From NCBI GenBank assembly GCA_013115135.1, contig JABANP010000030.1, positions 1-64,000 on the forward strand: a DNA stretch of 64,000 nt, given 5' to 3'. This DNA comes from Perkinsus olseni (Eukaryota > Perkinsozoa > Perkinsida > Perkinsidae). How positions within the stretch are numbered: position 1 is the stretch's first letter; each line of letters begins with the position of its first letter. Position numbers and translations under genes: made by a program. The notes beneath the pieces are model-generated. The model saw only the letters and a program-made list of their open reading frames with translations. It was not told the origin of the DNA and searched no databases. Of this stretch, positions 30,054 to 39,843 are shown one piece after another.

Positions 30054-30953
30054 TGAAGCACCGAGTCCCTTCTTGGCTTGTTTCTGCAACTTCCGCTTCT
30101 TCTTCTCCGCTCGCCAGCCCCCTTCTAGCACTCCTACCTCGGGTATTGAGCAATCTTCGGATGTTCGAACCTTGCCTGACAGCGAACTCAACTTGCGCGT
30201 AACTCATTACTCAAAAAACGAAGGATGTATACGATACGTGTCATCTAAAGACTCGTTCGACCGTTCGAGAATTCAGTTTCTACACCATTTTCAGTACACA
30301 AAAGAACCCAAGTGCGGCGCATGCCACCGTCTGCCAACGAGTCGTGAGTCTATTCATTGAATCCTAACAGTTGTGAGAGGGATATAATTTAGCCATCAAC
30401 CGCCATCTATCCACGTCAACGAGCGTTGGAAAACCGAACGTTGAGATCCACTTGAGATCCGCACTAGTACCTCTCTTCTTAACCTTGCGCTCTGATGCTG
30501 CCAGCCGCTCTATCTCCGCAGTCTCTCGATTGATATCAGCTACAGTCATCTGAACCAATAGCTTGAGAATTCGATTATCGAGCAAGGTCGATACTACCGT
30601 CGGATCGACCGCCAAGCGGCGAGCTTCCTTCTCGTCGACTAATGCATTACGACCGCCTGAAAGTGCGGATGAGGCTGATTCGAAGCAGACTAATCTAGCA
30701 GCCTCAGCAGGCAGTCGCACTTCCCTTCCGATGAACACTACGAATCGCTCCACGCTCGCTCTCAGGGGAAGAACCAAGGCATAATCCGACCAGGCACTCC
30801 ATTAACCCTTCGTGTGCACGTGAGCGGGCACATACGCCAGAGGCGAGTACGGAAGGAAACGAGCTTCTTACTTTTCTTCGCTTTGACCTTCTTCGGGACT
30901 AGACTCGAAAGGTCCTTAACAGTCTTAACTCGATGACGCTTCCGCTTTACCAT
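30054..30953 (-). CDS. Lysine-rich protein, possibly nucleolar
   Basis: Exon 1 (30953-30872) encodes a very basic start, MVKRKRHRVKTVKDL then PKKVKAKK, ending at a GTAAG donor. A long open segment at about 30777-30364 on the same strand includes a helical stretch with REVRLPAEAARLV, VADINRETAEIERL and VKKRGTSADLKW. A last exon-like block after GCTGTCAG (about 30171-30054) ends in AEKKKRKLQKQAKKGLGASA and a stop. The joins between blocks are not resolved. Basic ends suggest a nucleolar or RNA-binding role, but that is a guess. Confidence 0.4.
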
Positions 30954-30974
30954 CAGGAATCAGAACTGTTAAAG

Positions 30975-31402
30975 TCAGCGGTGAACACCCGGAAGAGCAA
31001 AACACGGAAAATGCGTAAGCGAAGCTGTACAATGAGGCCGAAGTGTGACAAATAGTAACGATATGGAACACGTGAAATTAAGGAGAGGGAGTCGATGGCG
31101 ACGACGGCGTAGCAATACTCTGCGGCGAGGGGTTGAGTATCTAAAGGAAACCCTGCCACGAGCATATCCTACTCCCTGTCCGCCTACCCCAGCCAAATGA
31201 GTATTGCTGACTTTCTCTGGGCGAGAAGACGACCTTTTGTTGCGAGTGCCTCTTTGCCGTCCTCCTCGAGTTTTGCGAACAGGCCTGAAAAGCATGCTTT
31301 CCATAAGTTGCCATTCCATAAGATGCTTCACGAGCTATACCGATGTAAGACTTCCGCTTGCTGGTTGCGACCTTCGTTAGTTGCCTTCTGGATATCAGCC
31401 AT
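30975..31402 (-). CDS. Small arginine-rich protein
   Basis: ATG 31402 opens MADIQKATNEGRNQQAEVLH (exon 31402-31341, phase 2). It joins after TTTTCAG to 31284-30975, an Arg-rich stretch with RKTRGGRQRGTRNKR and RRRVLLRRRRHR that runs to a stop. The last ~40 residues are hydrophobic and may be read-through past an unseen donor. The gene ends 22 nt before the start codon of the next minus-strand gene. Not recognised. Confidence 0.35.
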
Positions 31403-31582
31403 GCTCGGCCAAGTGGTATTAAACCACCTACACGCAGCGGTACCACAACTCCAGTGAGAAGGTAACCTACATTTCCTTGATGTCGCTATCTAGCGCCTTA
31501 GCCATGCTGGTAATCTCATCAGAGTAGAGCCGACCCAGTATAACCCCGAGGTTGCTACGACCTAACAGGTATAGTGATGAAG

Positions 31583-32699
31583 CTAAAACGCGTATCGGGT
31601 TTGCCTACATGCTGGACATCGCTCCTCATTGGAATATAGATCGCACTGCTGTTTCTTCGGCCGAGGTCCACCACCTGACACAGGGCTTCTCCCAAATCCC
31701 TAAGACCATCACTCCAATACTTGCTGCCTTTCTTGCAGCCCCATCACCGGCTGATGCTGCTTGTTCAGCCGCGGCCTGTGCTCGTTCACATTTAATTTGC
31801 TTGACATAGTCAGGGTGCCGCACGCCTCTACAAGCATGTTCCCGCAGCAGACCTATCGAGTGCAGCTGCACACAACTGCTGAGACTACCATATTACTCGA
31901 GATATCCTCATCAATTCCCGGGTAACTCTCGAGGAGATTCGGATCCACCATCAGCGTTGGCCGACTATGTAATAACTGCAGAAGTTGCTGCTTGTCCCGA
32001 AGGTCGTAATGAGGCCTAGAGTGAACATGCCGTAACTCCCTTCCGGCCACCGTCAGGACCACTACCTGAACTTGTATCTTCTAGTAGTGGGGTCGTAGTC
32101 GATCTTTGGGTTATTCTGCAACATCCCAACCACTGCTGGCTGGCCTATAATCCTCTCCCGCGTTGTCCTGAGAACTAACAGCATCAACCACATGCCCCTC
32201 ATAGTAAATCTATCGAATAGGTAATGAATTGAAGGTAAAATGAGAGATACTAACATCAAGAAGAACCCTTTCGCGATTCAGTCTGGGGTCTGACATTATC
32301 TTTCTGAGCGGCTTCCATTCCGCATTATTATCGACATAGTGCATGCTATAGCAAATCAAGATGACAACCGATATAATGAGTATGAGTATGACGTTACGCA
32401 CTCCCGAAGCAGGTCTGTGTGATTCTGAGAAGCCTGCTATGAAGCTGTATTCCTTATATCCCTATGCACGATCAGGCAGAAGTGGAGTAATAGATGATGC
32501 TGGCTTTTCGACGTTGGTTGCATATCGAAGCGGAAATATAAAAGCTCGCAATACCGACTCAGACACCGCCTACCGCTCTATTTGAGAGTCCGTGAATTCT
32601 TGATTGGGATGCTGCTTCAGCATATCCAATACGACCTTCACGATGGACTCCACCGGCCGCTGTCCCTTTGCCCCGAACTGATACATTTCCAAAACCGAA
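31583..32699 (-). CDS. GTF2E2: Transcription initiation factor TFIIE, beta subunit
   Basis: Winged-helix subunit of TFIIE that helps open promoter DNA for RNA polymerase II. Supported exons on the minus strand are 32699-32574 (FGAKGQRPVESIVKVVLDML, the first winged helix), 32167-32066 (LQNNPKIDYD...RYKF, cf. NNPKIEVIDGKYAF in animals), 32015-31897 (HYDLRDKQQLLQLLHSRPT...LLESYPGID, second winged helix), 31852-31721 and 31674-31583. The last three join in matching phase and end in a basic Cys-containing tail (RPKKQQCDLYSNEERCPAC). One or more exons between 32573 and 32168 and the true start upstream of 32699 are not resolved. Confidence 0.68.
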
Positions 32700-33007
32700 C
32701 TGAGAGATCACCAATGACCAGAGGAAGCTCAGCGAGTGATGTTTACGACGATCAACAAGGCCTCCCTTGTCTTCACAATGGTGGTAGGGCGAATTTGAAA
32801 TTTTTTGATCCGATCGCGCACGTCATTCTGATCGATTATCCCAGAAGGGTGCTGTTGAGTCGAGCCTTTTATTGCCTTTGCGTACATTGACTCGGAGCGT
32901 CCTTCGACGGATAGGATGGGGTCGGTTGAGCGTCCTCTGCTCTGCCGCAGGACTCGTTGAAAAGAATCGGAAAAACACTTCGTTTTTTAAGCCTTGCGCT
33001 GTTTTCC

Positions 33008-33262
33008 ATGGCACCTTTAGTACCTGTAAAGCCGCCTCGGCACGTTCCAGTCACCTACGGCACTGCAGTCAGGGACGGGCCTGTAGTCCCCATGGTCCCC
33101 GAGATACCCCACGGCAATATCTACATACAGCAGCATCTTTCACGGTGAGTGATGGTGATATACGTTGGAGTCGCGTATCGAATCATCAGGTCGTATCGGT
33201 CCGGCGCTCCTACACTGGAGAACAAGAAGCTCGAGGAGGTAGTAATGAAGATGGGAATCTGA
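33008..33262 (+). CDS. Small two-exon protein (69 aa)
   Basis: Exon 33008-33144 starts MAPLVPVKPPRHVPV and ends IYIQQHLSR at a GTGAGT donor. Exon 33190-33262 begins after ATCATCAG in the matching phase and ends in LENKKLEEVVMKMGI with a TGA. The intron is 45 nt, typical for this window. No family recognised. Confidence 0.45.
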
Positions 33263-33505
33263 GCTGCATTGTCGACATGCAGATTAAGTGGAATAATCGC
33301 GTGGATGAGCTGGATGCTCGGTGGCGGGGCAACGGCTTCAAAGGAGAGATTCAATACATACCGTAGCCCGTGGGCCGCCCTGCCATTCGTCAGGTGGCAT
33401 TTTAGGTTTGTGGGTCGAGGCATAGTCCGACCATTGAAGCGGGATATCGATTTGCAGATGTCGACCTTTGCTAGGGATAACCTGCGGCACTTGAACGACA
33501 CTCAG

Positions 33506-34137
33506 ATGCCCTCCGAAAACGCCGTAAGCCTTGGCAGAAATTCACTGCCATTCTCGATTTCTGCGTTAGCTAAGTGCCCTTCGGAAGGCAGTGGGTCTAT
33601 CCGCCAGCCACGGTAGGCTGCCCCAGCTAGCAGCTGGTCTGCCTAGTATCAACCCGACCCTCGGCACTCGGGTGGAGGCTTTGCCAACACTCCACGGCCT
33701 CAGGGGTAGCCCTGCTCCTTCGCAACAAGTGAGTATCCTTCTCCATCAGGCTCGACCCTGCTTGATGCTTGGAGAGGAAGCACGCCTTGGGCTTTATACC
33801 CACCCAACCCTTGTAGTGCTCGCTTGGCTGTTATTGGTATCTCCTATGTTGGTTGTTAGGTGTCGGATCAAACATTGCTGGGCACATTTCCCGTTGCCTG
33901 TCTGAGCATGTTCTTCGACCATGAAGTATTAAGACACAAAAGTTGTCCTTCCGTTGTGGTTGTTGCGCTGAGATCCTCCGCCCACGCTCTTCAGTTCTTC
34001 TTGCCATGCCTAAGGTCAAGTCTGGCACTGTATCCTCTCAGCCTTTGCAGCCACCTCAATCCTCAGCCGTTGGGCCTCCAGTTGGGAGAGTAGGTTCTCG
34101 ACTAGAAGGCATCCGCCCAGACAGCATCCTTGTCAGG
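33506..34137 (+). CDS. Unrecognised proline/serine-rich exons
   Basis: Exons 33506-33523 (MPSENA) and 33588-33728 join in phase 0 and encode a Leu/Pro/Ser-rich segment (SASHGRLPQLAAGLPSINPT). A third exon ends at 34137 with PPVGRVGSRLEGIRPDSIL before a GTATGA donor; it could also start on its own at ATG 34006. It may be the front part of the next gene, but phases do not join directly to 34634. Confidence 0.35.
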
Positions 34138-34633
34138 GTATGAATATTATTATCGTAGAGCGAGTTGGAAACACAGAGCTCGCGCAACTTCAACTCCCTG
34201 AGTTCTGCATCGATCACATGATGTAGCACTCTCTTTGGGCTGTTCTGTCGAGCGTCGACAAAGCCTCTTCGCTCCTGAGTAATGGGATAATTGTTTCAGG
34301 ATGATGTCTCCGGAGGGTAATGTGGATATGATGCTGAAGCACATAAATTCAGCCATCAAGCCCCGGGTTGCAACTACCATGTGAGGTCGCCATCGGGCCG
34401 TTAGCATGCTTGATCGAGAATAAGGTACGTGAAAGGGAAGGCTTGTCACGGTATTACAGTAGCGGACTGTGAGGACGGCATGGTTATCGAGATTGACTGT
34501 TGACCTCGGGTGCCTCGAAGCGCTCGGTGAGCCTCCTTGAAGCATTGTGAGTTGTCCGTTAGTTCGCGCATTGTGTTCATCTCGCTGGTTCCCTACTTTC
34601 GTGTCTTTGTGAATAGTCGTTCGCCCTTTTCCT

Positions 34634-35202
34634 ATGGACTCGGCTACCGCAGCGCGATATACGACAACAGCAGCACTCCTGCTGGCTGCCTCATTTATTG
34701 CGCTCGCTTGGATCAAGCTTAGACCGTGGTAATACGGGTGAACTCGCTGCCTGCACTCGAGGTCTCAGGTGGATTCATTCTAGTACTCGCCAGAAGGCGC
34801 TGGATGAGATCAACGAGGAGTACGAGCTACTACGCCTCGCCAGGAAAGTAGGATCGAATGTGCATCCGAGGGTGGGCAGCGTTCATCAAATACTGTAGGA
34901 TATTATATATCACTACTATTGGGCCCTCAGTCGGCATGAGGATCGGGAAGCAGATGTCCAGGAAGAGCAAGTTCTGGAGATCGATAAGAAGTTGGATCAA
35001 TGCAGGGCGCACTACAGAGCCGTGGAGAGAGGTGGGTGTTCTGTATTCAGGTGTACTCAGGTCTTCTGTCTCAGGTGAACCATCGCAGCTCCATGAGGCT
35101 TCGCACTTACCGGTAACCGTCTATGGTAAAGGAAGACCGGGAGATGATCTAACTGCTGGTGGTGTTTCTGCACGCATGCGTCAGCCCTCTGAGGCATCGT
35201 GA
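34634..35202 (+). CDS. Small membrane-anchored coiled-coil protein (144 aa)
   Basis: Four exons, 34634-34728, 34769-34847, 34899-35031 and 35075-35202, join in consistent phases. The N-terminus has one clear hydrophobic helix ([18 protein letters not shown]), likely a membrane anchor. It is followed by a charged helical region ([19 protein letters not shown], then [20 protein letters not shown]) that should form a coiled coil, and a Gly/Ser-rich tail. No family recognised. It sits 134 nt upstream of the proteasome gene on the same strand. Confidence 0.55.
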
Positions 35203-35336
35203 CAGCATCTAGAAGCCCCCCTGAGTTGTTGAGTTCTCCGTGGACGCTAGCGATGTACTTCAGTATCTGTCTTTACCTCTCACCCTCGAGGGCTCATATT
35301 ATCTGTTCAGTCACTTTTTTTCTGTTTCCTCCGGAC

Positions 35337-36512
35337 ATGTTTCGCAACCCTTATGATACCGACTGCATCACCTGGTCGCCCCAGGGTCGCATCTTTCAGA
35401 TCGAGTATGCTATGGAGGCGGTCAAGCAAGGTACTGCCGTTGTGGCCCTCAGAGGAAAGAAACACGCGGTAAGTTGGGCGTTGTCTATGATGTTTGTCTT
35501 TTTGAATCGTATATTTCCTATACGCACATGAGTAGCAGCTTCTCCATAGTATAGTTAAGCGATTATAGACGGTATCGCAACCTCAATATTGTTCCGGGCG
35601 CAAATCTACTGCGGTCAGGTACTGTGTGCTTTCCGAAGGAGGCAGTCTGAGCTCGCGTCCTACCAGCAAAAGATATTCCGTATAGACGATCACATCGGCG
35701 TCGCCATCTCTGGTCTCACCGCCGATGCCCGTAGGAGCACTTTTTCGTTTCCGTTTTTTAATTATCCGTTACAAGGTGTGCTCTGCTCCTTCATGCGCGA
35801 CGAGTGCCTCTCACATAAGTTCACCTATGACACGCCGATGAGCGTTGGAAGGTTGGTCAGCAAAATCGGTGTTGGTGAGTATCCGTGGGCACCTTGCACG
35901 CGGTTAAGCCGCTATCCGTCCTCAGAATCACAGGAGAAGACCCAGGTGGCCAGCAAGCGTCCGTACGGTGTTGGCCTTCTCGTCGCGGGCTACGACGAGA
36001 ACGGCCCTCATATCTATGAGACCTGCCCCAGTGGAAATATTTTCGAGTAATACGTCGCCGACCATTAGTTCAGGATTTCCGAAGCGATGGTGGTGGTCAG
36101 GTATTATGCTATGGCCATCGGTGGTCGCTCGCAGTCAGCCAGGACTTACCTCGAGAACAACTACGAGGGATTCGACAACATCGAGGACCAGAAGGAGCTC
36201 CTCATGCACGGCCTCAAGGCCCTAGCTAAGACGCTTCAGGATGATGCTACGTGAGGATATCAATGCGTGCTAGCTTCGGAGGTATGAGAGTCTGGTCATG
36301 TTTTTCGTAGGCTGACTACAGAGAACTGTAGCATCGCTATCGTTGGTGAGGATCTGCCCTTCAAGGAGCTGAATACTGAGGAGCTACAGAGTCTGATCAG
36401 CAACCTGGACCAGACCAAGGTGAGTCGTTCGTCACGAAGCTATTAAAGGGTTTACGATTTGTTGTGTCAGCCTGAAGCGACTGGTGCGGCTCCTATGGAC
36501 ACATCTGAGTGA
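35337..36512 (+). CDS. PSMA1: Proteasome subunit alpha type-1
   Basis: Outer-ring alpha subunit of the 20S proteasome. Seven exons reconstruct to 254 aa in consistent phases: 35337-35468, 35619-35730, 35776-35874, 35926-36046, 36101-36250, 36311-36419 and 36471-36512. The start MFRNPYDTD is followed by the proteasome alpha signature ([19 protein letters not shown]), then [27 protein letters not shown] and [12 protein letters not shown], matching PSMA1 rather than other alpha subunits. As expected for an alpha subunit there is no catalytic N-terminal Thr. Introns are 44-150 nt. The C-terminal tail is short and acidic (PMDTSE), shorter than in animals. Confidence 0.96.
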
Positions 36513-37299
36513 AGAGTGATAACCAGTAAACACCGGTAGCTCGCGATTGTTACCACCGATTGTTGCTGAACCATAAGTTTCAAACTTCGGTAAAGTTCAT
36601 CATTTGTCGAGTTCATGTGAATTTTATTCGGGGCCCCTTCAACAAATAATAATCCATGGACGTGAGGACACATGTACTTTCAAACTATGCTGGGATGCGA
36701 ATCAAAAAAATAAGGATTAACTGTATTATACGGGCTTTCGGGTACGGACGGAATCGTCTTTGATGAACTTCGATAATTACTCTTTTTTGGGACAAGCCAT
36801 AGCAGCAGTTGCCGTATATTCTGACCGTTTGGTGTGTTGCTGAGCAAGTTGTGAGTTGAGTATCGGGTCTCCTCAAAGCGCTAACTCAAGATCTTGCTTG
36901 GAGTGACTGGGCTTCAAGACCGCTAGTTCCTATATCTAATCGCATATCCTATGTCTATAACCCGCAAGTTTACTCAGTGATATCTCCTGGCTGGAGATAA
37001 CTGACCCTGCCTTCTGTCAAACAAACTAATGAACCCAACAATTCCATTAGTGAGCACTGGATACATAAATTAAGCCAGTTATTGGTGGAATTTACTTCAC
37101 AACGAAGTAGCAGTGAGATGATGATTAAGATAACACCCAGCCTCGCCGAGATTATCATAAACAATGATACCAGATAACGAAATTTCGATTCTAAACAGTT
37201 TTAGCAGTACAGCAGGTGGTTAAAGAACAGAACACACCCAGACTCCCCGGGTATGAGAGCTCATTAAACCAATAAATCCTGTTGAAGATCAACCATCAT
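36513..37299. other. Intergenic region between convergent PSMA1 and PGM2
   Basis: AT-richer than its surroundings. No supported gene. It holds the 3' regions of the two convergent genes. Confidence 0.6.
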
Positions 37300-39090
37300 T
37301 TATCGTCTCTCGAGACCGTTCTTCTCGGGTTGCAAGAAGTTGTTGATGACATCGTTGACCACGACCTCCAAGTTGGCCTTAGCCTGCTCCTCACTCTTCC
37401 TGTCGGACATCTCGCAGTAGTACTTCAGCTTGGGCTCAGTACCGGAACCGCGAAGAGTGACAACGGCATTGTTGTCGAAGTACAACGTGATCATCTGCTG
37501 GTCAGGAGTAGCCGGGAGAACGCTCTTCTTATCGGACATTCTGGAGTCGTAGCCGAGAGTTACATCACGGATACCGGCGATAGTAGAGGAACCCAAGCTC
37601 TTAGCGTAAGCACCGTTGTTACGGAACGAGTCGAAGATCTGCTTCATAACCTTGGGGTCATAGCACAAGAAGTACCCGTTGTTGTTAGCGAAGTAACCAA
37701 CAGTCTGACGGAGCTCCTCGAGACGCTCACAGAGAGTGATACCCTTCTCACGACGCCAGTAGTTGGCCATCTCGGCCCACACGGAGGCGGCAGTGACACC
37801 ATCCTTATCAGGAACAGCCATAGTCAAAGCATAACCGATAGCCTCCTCGTAAGCAAGGCAGTGGACGAGCTCGGGGTTCTCTTTGGTGAGCTTGAGGGAA
37901 GTGTTAGCCAACCACTTGAAACCGGTCAAGGTATCAGTGTACTGGCAACCGTAGTGCTTAGCGACAGCGGCGAGCATCTTGGAAGATACAGTCGAGTTGA
38001 GAACCAAGCACTTCTCAGCGGGGACGCCACGACGGAGAGCCATCAAGATGGCGAAATCGCCGAAGATGGTTCCGATCTCATCACCACTGAACTGATGCCA
38101 TTCACCGTTCTTCTGCTTCTCGCAGGCAGTGAAGCGATCAGAATCAGGATCGTTAGCAATGACGTAGTCGCAGTCGTTCTCCTTAGCGAAGGCAAGACAC
38201 AAGTTGAGTGCACCCTTCTCCTCGGGGTTGGGGAAAGGCACAGTGGGGAACTCCGGATCGGGATGAGCCTGGGGTTCGAAAACCTTAACGCACTCATCAG
38301 GGATGTTGAACCTCTTAAGGAGACCGGTGGTGAAGGGCAGACCGACACCATGCATGGCGGTGTAGGCGAACTTCAACGTACTCTTCTTGTTCTCCTCGGG
38401 GAAGCGGCAGAGCTCATGATACATCTGATCGAGATAAGTGGCAAGGACGTCGTCATAGGGGTCAATGATCTTGGAGGTATCCTTAAGATAGCACTCTCCA
38501 TCAACGTCCAAGAGCTCGAGAGCCTCCTTCCAGGGAACGAGGTTCTTGGCAATAGAGGCAGAGATGTCACTGTCCATGGGAGGGATAATCTGAGCACCGT
38601 TGGCAGCGTAGACCTTGTAGCCGTTATCCATCTTAGGGTTGTGCGAAGCAGTCACCTGGGCACCAGCACAACAGTTGTTCTTCTTCACCAAGTAGGGGTT
38701 GAAAGGAGTGCAAGTAGTGGCCTTGTCATATAAGTACACCTTGGCGCCCTGGGAGAGGAAGACAGCAGCAGCAACGTGAGCGAAACGCTTGGAGTTGTAA
38801 CGACCATCAAAGCCAAAGACAACACCGCGCTCCGCGAGAGCCTCCTTGCCGAACTGACCCTCGAGATACCTGCAGAGGCCCTGGGAAGCCTGCATCACAG
38901 TGAGGCAGTTCATACGGTCGAAACCGGCGCCCATACGAGAACGGAGGCCGGCAGTACCGAAGACCAAACGCTTCTCGGGGTTCAAGTGCTGGGCGATATC
39001 TTCCTCGCTAAAGTAAGAGGCCTCATCACGAGTGGCCTTATAGAAATCTAGGGAGAGCCAGTACTGGAGAGCCTCGTTAGATGACGACAT
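37300..39090 (-). CDS. PGM2: Phosphoglucomutase/phosphopentomutase (PGM2 type), intronless
   Basis: 596-residue alpha-D-phosphohexomutase in a single exon. The catalytic serine loop TASHNPKMDNGYKVY is at about residue 149 (phosphoserine position), the Mg-binding loop DPDSDR at about 316, the sugar-binding AYEEAIGY segment follows, and the phosphate-binding RGSGTEPKLKYY is at about 548. Overall sequence and length fit the PGM2/PGM2L1 group, which interconverts hexose-1- and 6-phosphates or pentose phosphates. Whether it prefers glucose or ribose phosphate cannot be read from sequence. The lack of introns and the regular codon choice (mostly C- or G-ending) contrast with all neighbours and suggest high expression. 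The opposite frame is open for 483 codons (37282-38733), an artefact of this codon bias. Confidence 0.95.
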   Translation of the reverse strand: MSSSNEALQYWLSLDFYKATRDEASYFSEEDIAQHLNPEKRLVFGTAGLRSRMGAGFDRMNCLTVMQASQGLCRYLEGQFGKEALAERGVVFGFDGRYNSKRFAHVAAAVFLSQGAKVYLYDKATTCTPFNPYLVKKNNCCAGAQVTASHNPKMDNGYKVYAANGAQIIPPMDSDISASIAKNLVPWKEALELLDVDGECYLKDTSKIIDPYDDVLATYLDQMYHELCRFPEENKKSTLKFAYTAMHGVGLPFTTGLLKRFNIPDECVKVFEPQAHPDPEFPTVPFPNPEEKGALNLCLAFAKENDCDYVIANDPDSDRFTACEKQKNGEWHQFSGDEIGTIFGDFAILMALRRGVPAEKCLVLNSTVSSKMLAAVAKHYGCQYTDTLTGFKWLANTSLKLTKENPELVHCLAYEEAIGYALTMAVPDKDGVTAASVWAEMANYWRREKGITLCERLEELRQTVGYFANNNGYFLCYDPKVMKQIFDSFRNNGAYAKSLGSSTIAGIRDVTLGYDSRMSDKKSVLPATPDQQMITLYFDNNAVVTLRGSGTEPKLKYYCEMSDRKSEEQAKANLEVVVNDVINNFLQPEKNGLERR

Positions 39091-39843
39091 GGTTGATTAA
39101 TAGAAATAGATGAGATGAGTGTTGAAGATAGGGCGAGTCGGCCTGGCGACGCTAACGCTGAGCTAAGCAGACAGCTACACAACGCACGAGGAGTAGCGCA
39201 TGATACAACGGCGCATAACACTGAGTCGAGTCGTCGGCTCCCATGATGAATTGATTCCTCATTGCGATGAAAGATATCAATGAGGCAAGAGTAGCATGTG
39301 AGGGGCCGCCAGGGAAAAGAGGAGTGCCCATGAGAAACGCCTATTATTGACCAACGCCACAAGGAGAGTAAAATAGTAAAAGCGCCACTCCGCCGCTCCT
39401 TGAGATTGGAGTGAGATAGTAGTCGAAGATCGTACTCAGAGAGCGATACATCTCCTCCGGCGAGTTACTACCTCATAATCATCTAAGTAGCGAGTTACTA
39501 ATCATTACCTCATAGTCAGTTCGCGTGCACGTTTAAGTGATTTTAACTCTGCCGCCGCGGCAGTGCCGCGTTCAACTGCTTTGATACTCGGATACCTCTG
39601 AGATGTAGCATAGATACCATCATCGCCTCCGTGGCCTCATGAGTATCTCTCCATTACTGTACGACAACGCCGTACACGTAGACACGTGGAATGCTGATAA
39701 CATCGACGCGTTTGCAAATCGATCACGATGGCGCAGTTAGTGACGCAAACACAACATACCGAATAGCAGTTGTACGGTGACGGCTTGGTTTACACGAGGT
39801 TAAGGCTTTGCATCGTCATATTTGAAGCGGTTCCTGAGCGTCA
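39091..39843. promoter_or_regulatory. Divergent promoter region between PGM2 and RPA1
   Basis: 753 bp between two divergently transcribed start codons, so both promoters should lie here. No TATA box or other element is convincing. A GC-rich near-palindrome (GCCGCCGCGGCAGTGCCGC) lies around 39552-39570. Confidence 0.5.

Noticed and set aside
37282..38733. 483-codon plus-strand ORF opposite PGM2
   Set aside because: It is the mirror of a strongly codon-biased real gene on the other strand and has no recognisable domain.
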